Part shown: piece by piece, positions 1-7,399 of the stretch
Numbering within the stretch: the stretch's first letter is position 1
Layout: every line of letters begins with the position of its first letter
Source of the DNA: Acrasis kona
Lineage: Eukaryota > Heterolobosea > Eutetramitea > Acrasida > Acrasidae
Reading direction: 5' to 3'
DNA length: 25,891 bases
Assembly: GCA_026419775.2 (NCBI GenBank)
Contig: JAOPGA020000588.1
Coordinates: 1 to 25,891, forward strand
The notes under the pieces: generated by a model
Databases searched by the model: none
The model's input: only the letters and a program-made list of their open reading frames with translations
Told to the model about the DNA's origin: nothing
Program-made: the position numbers and the translations under genes

Positions 1-25
1 CTTCGTGTTCTTCAACCTTCTCCAT
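1..25 (-). CDS. Possible 5' end of a gene running off the left edge
   Basis: An ATG on the minus strand at 25..23, in a GACATGG context, opens a frame that reads MEKVEEHE to the window edge. The residues are acidic and plausible, but eight codons cannot establish a gene. The longer open frame over 12-218 starts at TTG and has no recognisable content, so I did not call it. Confidence 0.2.
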
Positions 26-429
26 GTCTTCGTTTGTTAATATTTACACTACGTTGTAAGTTTTTACCGGAACTTTGCCATTTATCCAAATAAGGTAGCA
101 CGCGTCTTATTTTTATTATTTTCCATGACATTTGAACGGTTATCTCTATTATTATACAATTACTTTTATTAATAGATATGTTCTTAAGCGAGGAAGAATG
201 TGCATGTACTTTATGCAATCGTTAATCAGTATTTCGTTCAATTTAAATAAGAAGCCTATCTTTTCAAACTAATTCAGTCTGGAAGCAGCTTGTTAGGTAA
301 CGATTCGTTTAACAATGTTAATTGGAAGATCTGGCCGATCACAATGTAGAATTACAAACAAAACTAAAAGTTAACTTAACTGAAAGTGTTCATGACGTCA
401 TCCATTAAAACATATTTTTAATTCAAATA
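26..429. other. AT-rich intergenic stretch
   Basis: About 400 bases lie between the possible left-edge gene and the poly(A) region of the first secreted-protein gene. I see no convincing open frame, RNA gene or repeat here. It is probably promoter and spacer. Confidence 0.4.
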
Positions 430-435
430 TTTATT
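430..435 (-). terminator. Poly(A) signal AATAAA of the surface-protein gene
   Basis: On the minus strand AATAAA lies 16 bases after the TAA stop at 453..451, which implies a very short 3' UTR. Confidence 0.55.
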
Positions 436-450
436 TATGTATTAATTTTT

Positions 451-2088
451 TTACATGGCAAAAGCGACAATCACTGCAACAGCAACTCCAACGAAGAATG
501 ATTTTTGAGCTGCAGAGTTGTTCTCTCTTGACAAATCGTCTCCAGACTCATTTTGAGTTGGGGCTCTAGTTGTTGGTTTTGGTGCAGAAGTGGTTGGTGC
601 ACTGGTGGTTGGTCTTGGAGTCAAGTTGACTGGTGGCAAGGTAGTAGTTGGTGCAGCTGAAGTAGATGAACCTGGAACACAAGCACATCTATCATCACCA
701 GGTGCCTTGGTCAACTCAGTTTCATACCAGTGAACAAAACCACTTGGGCATGTCCAGCATGGGTTGACTTGTAAGCATTCTTCTTCGCAATCAGCTCCTT
801 GATATCCTGGCTTGCATACGCATGATCCACCACTGCAGTATCCATTTCCATTACATTCTTGAGTGAAGACATTTCTGAATCTTCTGGCTGGTGAAGCATT
901 GTTGTCTCCAGATAAGTTAGCTTGGCAAGTGTTGGATCTGACTCTTCTTGCTGGTGAAGCGTTGTTGTCACCTGAAAGGTTGGCATTGCAGACTGGTAGG
1001 GTTGGTTTGGGTGATTGTGAAGTTTGAGGAGCAGATGTTGTTGGTCTTGGAGTCAAGTTAACTGGTGGTGCACTAGTTGTTGGTGCACTGGTGGTTGGTG
1101 CACTGGTGGTTGGTTTTGGTGCAGAAGTGGTTGGTGCGGATGTTGTTGGTCTTGGAGTCAAGTTAACTGGTGGTGCACTAGTTGTTGGTGCACTGGTGGT
1201 TGGGCATTGCTTGCAGACTGGGCAAGTAGTGCGTAGTCTTCTTGCAGGTGAAGCGTTGTTATCTCCAGATAGGTTGGTCTCACCACATGGGCATGGTGGA
1301 CAGGTGGTGGTTGGTGCACTGGTTGATGGTGCGGATGTTGTTGGTCTTGGGGTCAAGTTGACAGTTGGTGCAGCAGTGGTTGGTGCAGCAGATGATGGGC
1401 ATTGTTTGCATACTGGGCATGTTGTTCTGATACGTCTTGCTGGTGATGCATTGTTGTCACCTGAAAGGTTGACCTCACCACATGGGCATGGTGGGCATGT
1501 TGGTGCGATTGAAGCATCTTCATAGACAACTCTTAAGAATGATGATCTGCTGTTTGCTTCTCTGGCTTGAACGGTAACGGATGCTCCAATACCACCGGTT
1601 GGGTTCCATCCAACGTTGAAGAATTCCTTTTTGGAGGCAACGGCGTCCTTAACGAAAGAAGTAACGTCGAAGCTTGATACTTGTTGGTTGTTCAAGTAGA
1701 GGGTGGTGATGTCGCTTCCAAAGTCAGGGAACTCACTAATATTGGTGGTTGGTGTCTCTGAAAAATCTGTTGCATTGAAGAATTGAACGTTGGGATTTCT
1801 TGAGTTGTCGTTCTCGGAAACACGTTGGGGTGGTGTGTTGGAAAGTACGCTCACGTATAGGTTGGCACTTGTGATTTGTTTACCAGAGAGCGATGCAACG
1901 TTGTAGGCAGTGAATAAATATGCTGCATTGCTGGCGGAACAACAAGAAATGGAGTACTGATCCTTGTTGTGGTAGGTCGATGGACCTCCATTGGCAGGGT
2001 TTGACAACAAGTCCTTTGCGATCAAGAGATCGACGGAGGCTGCATAAGTCAAGGCAACTAGTGCGCATAATGAAATGAGAATTCTCAT
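451..2088 (-). CDS. Secreted, probably GPI-anchored mucin-like protein with DNRLRE/CBM96-like domain and EGF
   Basis: Single-exon gene of 545 residues, starting at an ATG 46 bases from a TATA box. Residues 1-17 are a signal peptide (RILISLCALVALTYA). Residues 18-191 resemble the DNRLRE/CBM96 beta-sandwich: an SANLYVSVLS strand, SSFDVTSFVKDAV, then FNVGWNP and a closing SSFLRVVYE strand. The family is known from extracellular carbohydrate-linked proteins. Then come CPPCPCGE...CPVCKQC knots (198-230, 263-295), Thr/Ser/Ala/Pro linkers of TTSAP type with repeated VNLTPRP sequons, and an EGF-like module at 411-434 (CNGNGYCSGGSCVCKPGYQGADC). The C-terminus (530-545) is a hydrophobic tail with no charged cytosolic end, typical of a GPI signal. 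The 13-residue peptide NLSGDNNASPARR occurs four times. The product is probably a heavily glycosylated cell-surface or cyst-coat protein; that role is inferred. No close homologue is recognised. Confidence 0.85.
   Translation of the reverse strand: MRILISLCALVALTYAASVDLLIAKDLLSNPANGGPSTYHNKDQYSISCCSASNAAYLFTAYNVASLSGKQITSANLYVSVLSNTPPQRVSENDNSRNPNVQFFNATDFSETPTTNISEFPDFGSDITTLYLNNQQVSSFDVTSFVKDAVASKKEFFNVGWNPTGGIGASVTVQAREANSRSSFLRVVYEDASIAPTCPPCPCGEVNLSGDNNASPARRIRTTCPVCKQCPSSAAPTTAAPTVNLTPRPTTSAPSTSAPTTTCPPCPCGETNLSGDNNASPARRLRTTCPVCKQCPTTSAPTTSAPPVNLTPRPTTSAPTTSAPKPTTSAPTTSAPTTSAPPVNLTPRPTTSAPQTSQSPKPTLPVCNANLSGDNNASPARRVRSNTCQANLSGDNNASPARRFRNVFTQECNGNGYCSGGSCVCKPGYQGADCEEECLQVNPCWTCPSGFVHWYETELTKAPGDDRCACVPGSSTSAAPTTTLPPVNLTPRPTTSAPTTSAPKPTTRAPTQNESGDDLSRENNSAAQKSFFVGVAVAVIVAFAM
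880..1470 (-). repeat. Four copies of a 39-nt unit encoding an invariant 13-mer
   Basis: Copies lie at 1432-1470, 1237-1275, 943-981 and 880-918 (residues 207-219, 272-284, 370-382, 391-403). Each encodes NLSGDNNASPARR without any amino-acid change, although codons differ: CTTTCAGGT, CTATCTGGA and TTATCTGGA all encode Leu-Ser-Gly. The first two copies sit inside CPPCPCGE...CPVCKQC modules. The last two are in tandem, spaced 21 residues apart. Each copy has two N-glycosylation sequons (NLS, NAS) and ends in Arg-Arg. Confidence 0.9.
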
Positions 2089-2133
2089 GTTGTGTTGTTC
2101 TGATTTGTTTGTGATAAAAGTCTAGAAAATATC

Positions 2134-2142
2134 CTATTTATA
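2134..2142 (-). promoter_or_regulatory. TATA box TATAAATAG of the surface-protein gene
   Basis: The minus strand carries TATAAATAG 46-54 bases upstream of the ATG at 2088. The same nonamer occurs 42-50 bases upstream of the gene starting at 22297, which supports a real core-promoter element with a short 5' UTR. Confidence 0.6.
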
Positions 2143-2356
2143 CACAAGTCACATGACAATAATATCTTGTCAATCCTTAAGATGGTAATTGATTTCTATT
2201 TATAAAATATAAAAAATAGTTCGACCATTTTGTAAGCGTAGGATTCGTGCTGATCAACCAAAGATAACTTGTAAATAACATGAGGTCTGGGTGAACCTTT
2301 GACTCTTAATACGTTATCCGTTTTTTAGGTACTATTATTCTGAGTGTAGACTCATC

Positions 2357-2476
2357 ATGAATATTATGCGTACTGCTCCTCACATGACTATTTCTGAAGG
2401 TGATGCCATCGATGTTCACCCTATTCTTGAGGAGAAAAACTCGAGCGATACCTCACCTTTATTTTCAACATCATAA
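2357..2476 (+). CDS. Possible tiny gene, 39-residue acidic peptide
   Basis: An ATG at 2357 opens 39 codons (MNIMRTAPHMTISEGD...SPLFSTS) that end in TAA at 2474-2476. One base later a well-formed 40-nt intron could begin (2478-2517: GTGTTT, CACTGAT branch region, pyrimidine run, TTTTTTAG). The following sequence opens in the matching frame as FQIVPDAAGDNTHD before TGA. A possible upstream intron ends at TTTTTTAG near 2332. The peptide is not recognised. It could be a short coding gene, the remnant of a multi-exon gene, or 5'-leader sequence of the next gene. Confidence 0.3.
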   Translation: MNIMRTAPHMTISEGDAIDVHPILEEKNSSDTSPLFSTS

Positions 2477-2613
2477 AGTGTTTTAATATTGCACTGATCG
2501 ATCTTTCTCTTTTTTAGAATTTCAAATCGTCCCTGATGCTGCTGGGGACAACACTCATGATTGAGTAAAGTTGACCAAAGATTCTTCCTTTTTGTAATTC
2601 GGGAACATCAAAC

Positions 2614-2901
2614 ATGACGATCATCGCGAAGATATTAACGTTCATTCCATACATTGGATCAATTTTGAAGCTATTTTATGCATTCTTTGATAGAAACACG
2701 AAGATAACACCAAAAATTCTTATCATTTTGGCCGTATTATACCTACTATCACCCATTGATATTATACCGGATGTAATACCCATTTTAGGTCTAGCAGATG
2801 ATGCAGCAATAATCACACTCGCATTAAAAACTTTATCAGCGGCCGTCTCTCCGAACCACATTCAATTGGCGCAGGACACACTCAATCGTTGGTCTCTATA
2901 A
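2614..2901 (+). CDS. DUF1232 (YkvA-like) small membrane protein
   Basis: Ninety-five residues from an ATG at 2614. The core LYLLSPIDIIPDVIPILG followed by LADDAAIITLAL is the hallmark of DUF1232/YkvA (SPIDLIPD...LGxLDD). Members are short integral-membrane proteins of unknown biochemical function, found in bacteria and scattered through eukaryotes. Hydrophobic segments lie at about 8-25, 34-49 and 51-75. The length is typical of a minimal single-domain member. It is convergent with the SUV3 gene, and only 27 bases separate the two stop codons. Confidence 0.85.
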   Translation: MTIIAKILTFIPYIGSILKLFYAFFDRNTKITPKILIILAVLYLLSPIDIIPDVIPILGLADDAAIITLALKTLSAAVSPNHIQLAQDTLNRWSL

Positions 2902-2928
2902 TTAAGAACAAATGTATTTAAATTAAAG

Positions 2929-5274
2929 TTATTTTTTAATAAATTTCGAACGTCCTTCGATAAATAGTTTATCCAGCTCGTCCGTAAACTTTTTATTCGC
3001 AAATTTCCGACTTTGAGGTTCGGCATTGTCCACATTCTTCTTCTCCGCAAATTGCCTCTTCTCTGCAAATTGCTTCCTCTTTTCAATTGGCCTAGTCTTT
3101 TTTGCAGACAGTAAGTTATGGTTTGTTTGTAGCTGGAACACACGCATGATGTAATCGCTCACCAGGTTGCTCATCCTGGTGGCAAGCGGTGCATCAAACC
3201 GAAGTGGATACCTTTGAGCCAACCATTGATATAATAGAATAACCCTGTTGTCGTCCTCAAAGTCATAAGAATATCTACTCAAATCATTAAGAATAGGTTC
3301 GATAACTTCGCTCTGAATTTCTTGTTGTTCGTTTGATAAATTTTTAATCAAATCAATGGCTTCTTCAAATAATTTCATCCTGTTGTGAAGATCCTCCTCA
3401 CTAATACCAATAGGAATCAAGATGTAGTTGCTAGAGCAGAACTCCTTTGCATAGTTCATAAAACTATCCATACAACGTTCTACATAGACCTGAGCAGGTG
3501 CTCTTGAGAAGGTAAACTGTTCCTTGAATGACATGTTTAGACCTTGGATGGCTTCGGATAAAGTGATGTTATCTTCTTGATTGCACATGAAGAAATCATC
3601 ATTAATACTGGAAAGAGCAACAAATTGTTTCAACACAACATGCAGTTTAGGCTGCTCTCCAGGGTATGTTTTATTTGCAAACTTTTGTAACATGTTGAAA
3701 TCAGGATAGAGACCGGCCTTTACAATATTCGGAATCGCATCAGGTTTCAATTCAACACAATACTTTACATAATTCAAATTATCGCCAGAGAAGGTGGTAA
3801 CAAGACCATTCTTATAAAAACCTCTCCTACCTGCCCTCCCTGCAACTTGCCTACACAATGACAAATCCATTTTTCTATTACCTTGACCTTTTCTGAACAT
3901 TTTAGTTTTGAAAAAGACAACTCTCTCAATGTCAAGATTTAGACCCATCCCGATAGCATTGCTCGCAACAAGAACATTATAGCCAGAGGTACGATCGTTA
4001 AACATTTCAGCCTGCTCGCTTCTAACACGAGAAGGAAGAGAGCCATAGATGATGCAACACTTTTTATCAATTTCTGTTTCAATCAATCTCTTGATGGAAT
4101 ACAAATCTTTTCTACTAAAAGCAACAACACAATCGCGGTCGCGAATTTGTGTAATGTCTTCGTTCAAAGAATTTTTTTCAACATGTAAGGGCGTCATTCT
4201 TTCGTATCGATTTACTATCACTTGCTCGCCCATTTGAGCGCACAACTTTTCTACGATAGGAATGGCAGTTGGATCTCCACACAAGTGTATTTCTCTGGCT
4301 TGTATTCCCAGTAACACGCTGGTCCACGTGCTACCTCTTTCGGAATCGCCAATCATTTGCATTTCATCAATCACACAAACATCATACACTTGGTTAAGAT
4401 CTGCCATTTCGACGGTACAAGAAACATGTTGTGCGCCTCTTATAGAAACGCTTTCTTGTCCCGTTATGAGGGATGATTTACAATTCAACTGTTTGTTAAG
4501 TTTTATATAAATTTCTTGAGCAAGTAGACGCAGCGGAGCACAATAAATACCACTTTCAGCTTTAGAAAGTGTTTGTAGGGCTTGATAAGTCTTTCCAGAG
4601 TTTGTAGGCCCCACGTGATAATAAATCTTCCTCTTGAACAATCGATTCATCATGTGTGTGGTGACGGGATTGGTCAGATCGGAGATGTCTTTTGCAAGTA
4701 AATACTTGTTCTGGTCGTTGGGAAACTCGTGTTGAGCCATTTTATGTAAGTGTGGCAATAGTTTCTCGCAAAGGTGGTTTTCGTGTAGTAAGATACTGGG
4801 TTGTGATGTGTCGAAATTCTTTCTGATGTGATTGTAGTTGGACACGTATAATAGTAATGTCTCGAATAGGTCTGGATGTACTTTGCAGTGGACGAGATTA
4901 TCGATGAATGCGGAACAGATGGAATCGTAATCGAAGAATTGTGCCTTTGAGCGCATTTTTGGGTTTGCGAAGAATTTGCGAAGTAATCTAACTAATGGTA
5001 GGAATCTATTATCGGTAGATATCGAGGTTTGTGTTTCCATTATCGTAGTTTTGTAATGAAATGTCGAGGGATGAGGGAATATATTTTCCAACTCTTCAAT
5101 AGTATGGTTTTTGATATTAACAGTGTCTGGAGTTAAGATCTCGCCAACATTAACGTCTTCCGTAAGTATATTTGGTGTTTTTGAGTATCTTCTATTGTGA
5201 TCAAATAACACTCTCGCTGGTCTCACTTTATACGATGAACGGGTAAGAAGGGTTCTTACGCATCGTGTTAACAT
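2929..5274 (-). CDS. SUV3: Mitochondrial ATP-dependent RNA helicase SUV3 (SUPV3L1)
   Basis: SUV3 is the Ski2-like 3'-5' RNA/DNA helicase that unwinds structured RNA for mitochondrial RNA turnover. I placed the start at the ATG at 5274..5272, giving 781 residues; the open frame extends three codons upstream but only to a TTG. The first 30 residues are Arg-rich with no acids before Asp25 (MLTRCVRTLLTRSSYK), a good mitochondrial presequence. Visible motifs: Walker A GPTNSGKT (about 222-229), CAPLRLLAQE motif Ia, DEMQMIGD Walker B (303-310), HLCGDPTA motif III, VVAFSRK motif IV, VLVASNAIGMGLNL motif V and QVAGRAGRRG motif VI (about 476-485). The length equals the human protein. The C-terminus is Lys-rich with a duplicated six-residue KRQFAE unit from an 18-nt tandem repeat (3041-3076). 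No introns are needed. Confidence 0.95.
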   Translation of the reverse strand: MLTRCVRTLLTRSSYKVRPARVLFDHNRRYSKTPNILTEDVNVGEILTPDTVNIKNHTIEELENIFPHPSTFHYKTTIMETQTSISTDNRFLPLVRLLRKFFANPKMRSKAQFFDYDSICSAFIDNLVHCKVHPDLFETLLLYVSNYNHIRKNFDTSQPSILLHENHLCEKLLPHLHKMAQHEFPNDQNKYLLAKDISDLTNPVTTHMMNRLFKRKIYYHVGPTNSGKTYQALQTLSKAESGIYCAPLRLLAQEIYIKLNKQLNCKSSLITGQESVSIRGAQHVSCTVEMADLNQVYDVCVIDEMQMIGDSERGSTWTSVLLGIQAREIHLCGDPTAIPIVEKLCAQMGEQVIVNRYERMTPLHVEKNSLNEDITQIRDRDCVVAFSRKDLYSIKRLIETEIDKKCCIIYGSLPSRVRSEQAEMFNDRTSGYNVLVASNAIGMGLNLDIERVVFFKTKMFRKGQGNRKMDLSLCRQVAGRAGRRGFYKNGLVTTFSGDNLNYVKYCVELKPDAIPNIVKAGLYPDFNMLQKFANKTYPGEQPKLHVVLKQFVALSSINDDFFMCNQEDNITLSEAIQGLNMSFKEQFTFSRAPAQVYVERCMDSFMNYAKEFCSSNYILIPIGISEEDLHNRMKLFEEAIDLIKNLSNEQQEIQSEVIEPILNDLSRYSYDFEDDNRVILLYQWLAQRYPLRFDAPLATRMSNLVSDYIMRVFQLQTNHNLLSAKKTRPIEKRKQFAEKRQFAEKKNVDNAEPQSRKFANKKFTDELDKLFIEGRSKFIKK

Positions 5275-5534
5275 GATTTGCAAATTGAAGCCCGTTACAA
5301 TTAGCCACTCAACCCAAAATTGAATTGGAATTTACCCATGCCTTTTGATTTACATGACATCGAGAAGAGAAGGGTAATCGAAGAACATTGCAAACAAACA
5401 TTTATCTGCGCAATTCCCCTTTAAACTGAGATGATGCTTCGATTGAATGATCTCAATTTACATGAAATGAATTACAGCAACGAAACATGAATACAATAAC
5501 GAAGCACCAAAACATACAATGTCGATGCAAAATG
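5275..5534. other. SUV3 upstream region and tRNA 3' flank
   Basis: These 260 bases lie between the SUV3 start and the tRNA. They hold two very short open frames on the plus strand (5338-5424 and 5431-5490) with no recognisable product. The TTTT run at 5532..5529 on the minus strand fits a Pol III terminator for the tRNA. Confidence 0.4.
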
Positions 5535-5608
5535 TAGCGCCTCGTAGAATCGAACTACGGACCTATGGGTTATGAGCCCATCGCTCTAATCCACTGAGCT
5601 AAGGCGCT
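5535..5608 (-). tRNA. tRNA-Met (CAT) with mixed initiator/elongator features
   Basis: A full 74-nt cloverleaf, intron-less, with discriminator A. The acceptor stem AGCGCCT/AGGCGCT pairs at all seven positions. The D arm is GCTC/GAGC, the anticodon stem ATGGG/CCCAT with loop CTCATAA (anticodon CAT), and the T arm CGTAG/CTACG with loop TTCGATT. The A box TAGCTCAGTGG and B box AGTTCGATTCT are intact, and TTTT follows three bases downstream. A1:U72 and the three stacked G:C pairs above the anticodon loop are initiator-like; the T54-containing T loop is elongator-like. Confidence 0.95.
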
Positions 5609-5670
5609 TATTAGTTTCGGTTAGCATTATCACAAATCTATTATCTATTTATTGATTTTTAGGCCTTATC

Positions 5671-5690
5671 TGTCAATGTCAATGTCAATG
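5671..5690 (+). repeat. Three tandem GTCAAT hexamers in the RhoBTB leader
   Basis: GTCAAT is repeated three times at 5672-5689, just upstream of the RhoBTB start. Each copy supplies an ATG, and these begin a 12-codon upstream open frame (5676-5714) whose TGA overlaps the main ATG as ATGA. Confidence 0.8.
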
Positions 5691-5710
5691 CCTTTTAGTT
5701 TCACAAACAA

Positions 5711-7329
5711 ATGATGAGGACCTCGAAGTTTGTTTGGGTTGGGGATGACTCTTGTGGAAAGGGCTATGCATTGTCGAAAGCTTTTCACAACAATTGCTAC
5801 AGCGTGTTTGAAAATCATGATGTGACAAGGGAATTTTGGGGTCATAAATTCAACTTTTCAATATGGGGTATGATGAACCACACAATATTGTTTACAAATC
5901 TTAGATACGTCAGGACAAGTACTATTATAACAAACTTTTTTAACTAAATGTTTAGGAAGAATACCGTCAGTTACGGCTATTATCCTACCCTAATGCAAAG
6001 TTGTTTTACGTCTGTTTTTCGCTCGATGATCCGAAAACTCTAGAAAACGTAGAGAATAGATGGTATAAGGAATTGAGGGAACATTGCCCAGATGTACCAA
6101 TGATATTGGTTGGCATCGATAACGGTTTAGATATCGCCATAAGCAAAGTTAAATTACTTTCTGTTATGCACAAATACAATTACAAAAAATACATACAGAT
6201 TAGCATTAGTGAGGGTTTTGATACCGATGAGGTATTGCAACATGGTGTTATAGCGTCCACCAGCGAACAATTACGTAAAGAACTAAAGATACCCGACGAT
6301 CCCCACTCATCATTTACTATACCAGTAGAGGTTGAAAAGTCAACATACCTGAGTATGATGGAAAACATCAGATCAGACCGATCCACATCAGATGTCGACA
6401 TTGTGCTATCGGAACACATTATTCCATGTCATAAAATAATACTGGCGTCGTCATGTCCTACTCTTTGCAAAGCTTTAGAACTTTCAGGTGACTCTTTGGA
6501 AGAAATAAAAGTTGTAAAGAGAATAGAAAATTGTAATGGAAGGACCAAGATAATAATCAATGATAGCTTGGTTGATGTATTGTGTCTTGATACAATAATT
6601 AAATTCATCTACTCTCCATTTCCCAATTTGTTTGATGGTTATAATAACAGTCAACTGGAACAGATTTCTAACACATCATCCCTTTTTGACCTGCCGTGTG
6701 TTTCTGAGTATGTAGAAAATATAATATCTAAAAGAATAGACAAGAACCAAAACATTATCAATGCGTTTGTTTATTCAACTTCACAAAGGCTTAAAAACAT
6801 GTTTTTGAATAATAGTCAATGGAGTGATATTTGTTATTTAGTTGGTGGGCAGAGGATATATGGACACAAGTGTTTAATCAACAATTCTAGTAAATTGATG
6901 AATTTAATAAATAGTACAGTATATGGCGACAGTTTATCTTTTGTTGAACTTGATGATGATTATAATTCATTCTTGTGCTTGATCGAATATATTTACACTG
7001 ACAGTATTCCTGTTACATGTGAAAATGTGTTTGATGTACTTTTTCTATGTGATAAATACTGTATGTCTCGTCCTTTGACTATTTGTGAGTTGAACATCTC
7101 AAGAGAGATGAGAGAAGCAAAAATAAAGGAGAGCAACATTATCAATGCTTATTTAATAGCAAACCAATACAATGCCAACCAACTCAAGTTGTTTTGTATG
7201 TGTATCATTTGTAAGCACTACAAAAAAATGATCAAAGTACCTGAGTGGGTAGAGTTGGACGAGGAGAGTAAAAATTATGCAGAGCAATCTCTAATAGGTA
7301 TCCAAGACAAAAAGTGTGTAATTTGTTAA
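5711..7329 (+). CDS. RhoBTB-like protein: degenerate Rho GTPase domain plus two BTB domains, CaaX end
   Basis: Spliced model: exons 5711-5867, 5905-5918 and 5956-7329, with two 37-nt introns, giving 514 residues. The 14-nt middle exon restores the Rho motif WDTSGQEEYRQLRLLSYPNA (about 52-71); without splicing the frame ends at TAA. Rho fold: GDDSCGKG (G1, 11-18), SVFENH (switch I), LFYVCFSLDDPKTLENV and VPMILVG. Key GTPase residues are changed: G1 ends in Gly instead of Ser/Thr, and the NKxD position reads IDNG (about 111-114), so nucleotide binding is doubtful. BTB domains lie near 202-310 (DVDIVLSEHIIPCHKIILAS) and 345-440 (WSDICYLVGGQRIYGHKCLI), followed by a BACK-like helical tail. The last four residues, CVIC, form a potential prenylation box. 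RhoBTB proteins (including Dictyostelium RacA) are CUL3-linked adaptors; that role is inferred here. Confidence 0.85.
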
Positions 7330-7393
7330 AATAACTGTTATAAAACTAACTTTTGGATATAAACACTCCGCAACACTCCATTACATAAATTTG

Positions 7394-7399
7394 TTTATT
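7394..7399 (-). terminator. AATAAA overlapping the stop codon of the EGF giant
   Basis: The final codons read CAA TAA A, so the TAA stop (7397..7395) sits inside AATAAA. If this is the working signal, the 3' UTR is only about 15-25 nt and lies in the short gap before the convergent RhoBTB gene. Confidence 0.5.

Noticed and set aside
880-1470. The 39-nt units as tiny introns
   Set aside because: Only some copies have GT and AG at suitable places. The reading frame stays open, and the amino acids are conserved while synonymous codons vary.
1024-1525. Plus-strand open frames rich in Trp/Cys/Gly and Val/Gly
   Set aside because: They are antisense shadows of the TSAP and Cys-rich repeats of the surface protein.
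5275-5283. SUV3 start three codons further upstream
   Set aside because: That codon is TTG; the ATG at 5274 begins a normal mitochondrial presequence.
5338-5490. Mini-ORFs (28 and 19 residues), joinable by a 57-nt GT-AG intron into 31 residues
   Set aside because: The intron is longer than others here, the product is very short and unrecognised, and it lies in the promoter area of SUV3 and the tRNA.
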